Shown here: positions 6,117-6,122 of the stretch, piece after piece
Layout: every line of letters begins with the position of its first letter
Position numbering within the stretch: the first letter of the stretch is position 1
Source: a bacterium
GTDB lineage: Bacteria > Actinomycetota > Actinomycetes > Actinomycetales > Actinomycetaceae
Assembly (NCBI GenBank): GCA_030544165.1
Contig: JAUNRP010000122.1
Span: forward strand, 1-6,122
Direction of reading: 5' to 3'
DNA length: 6,122 bases
Made by a program: the position numbers and the translations under genes
The notes under the pieces: generated by a model
Seen by the model: the letters and a program-made list of their open reading frames with translations, nothing else
Databases searched by the model: none
Told to the model about the DNA's origin: nothing

Positions 6117-6122
6117 CCGGGC

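Noticed and set aside
1..6122. Mobile elements, CRISPR arrays, tRNA or rRNA genes, or a novel defence or biosynthetic system
   Set aside because: Four intact housekeeping genes in their conserved order fill almost the whole window; the gaps are at most 100 bp and hold no RNA gene, transposase or spacer-repeat pattern.

Overview
This window comes from a GC-rich Gram-positive bacterium of the Actinomycetota. The evidence is the strong G/C bias at third codon positions, the GTG starts, and the gene order dapA - rnj - ftsK - pgsA on one strand, which is a conserved core-genome arrangement in this phylum (cinA and recA often follow). Protein details such as the FtsK N-terminus beginning MATRT suggest the order Micrococcales, but I cannot name a genus. 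Nothing looks like a mobile element, prophage, CRISPR array or defence island.

Layout: positions 1-100 hold a GC-rich intergenic stretch with a 14-bp direct repeat, a hairpin and a probable promoter. dapA (101-1012) encodes the first committed enzyme of diaminopimelate/lysine synthesis. A 52-bp gap leads to rnj (1065-2747), encoding ribonuclease J. A 76-bp gap with a hairpin and a promoter-like box leads to ftsK (2824-5532), encoding the septal DNA translocase. ftsK overlaps pgsA (5511-6116), encoding a CDP-alcohol phosphatidyltransferase, by 22 nt; the pgsA ribosome binding site lies inside the end of ftsK. The window ends 6 nt after the pgsA stop. All four genes appear complete, with intact catalytic motifs.

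The genes serve the cell envelope and division (diaminopimelate for peptidoglycan, chromosome clearance at the septum, phosphatidylglycerol for the membrane) plus RNA turnover. The most notable non-coding signal is a recurring GC[TA]RG-type -10-like box just before the starts of dapA, rnj and ftsK. For dapA and rnj it ends exactly 6 nt before the start codon, and dapA and ftsK lack a convincing Shine-Dalgarno sequence. This points to leaderless or nearly leaderless transcripts made from separate promoters rather than one operon, with pgsA the exception, translationally coupled to ftsK. I found no evidence of a previously undescribed system.
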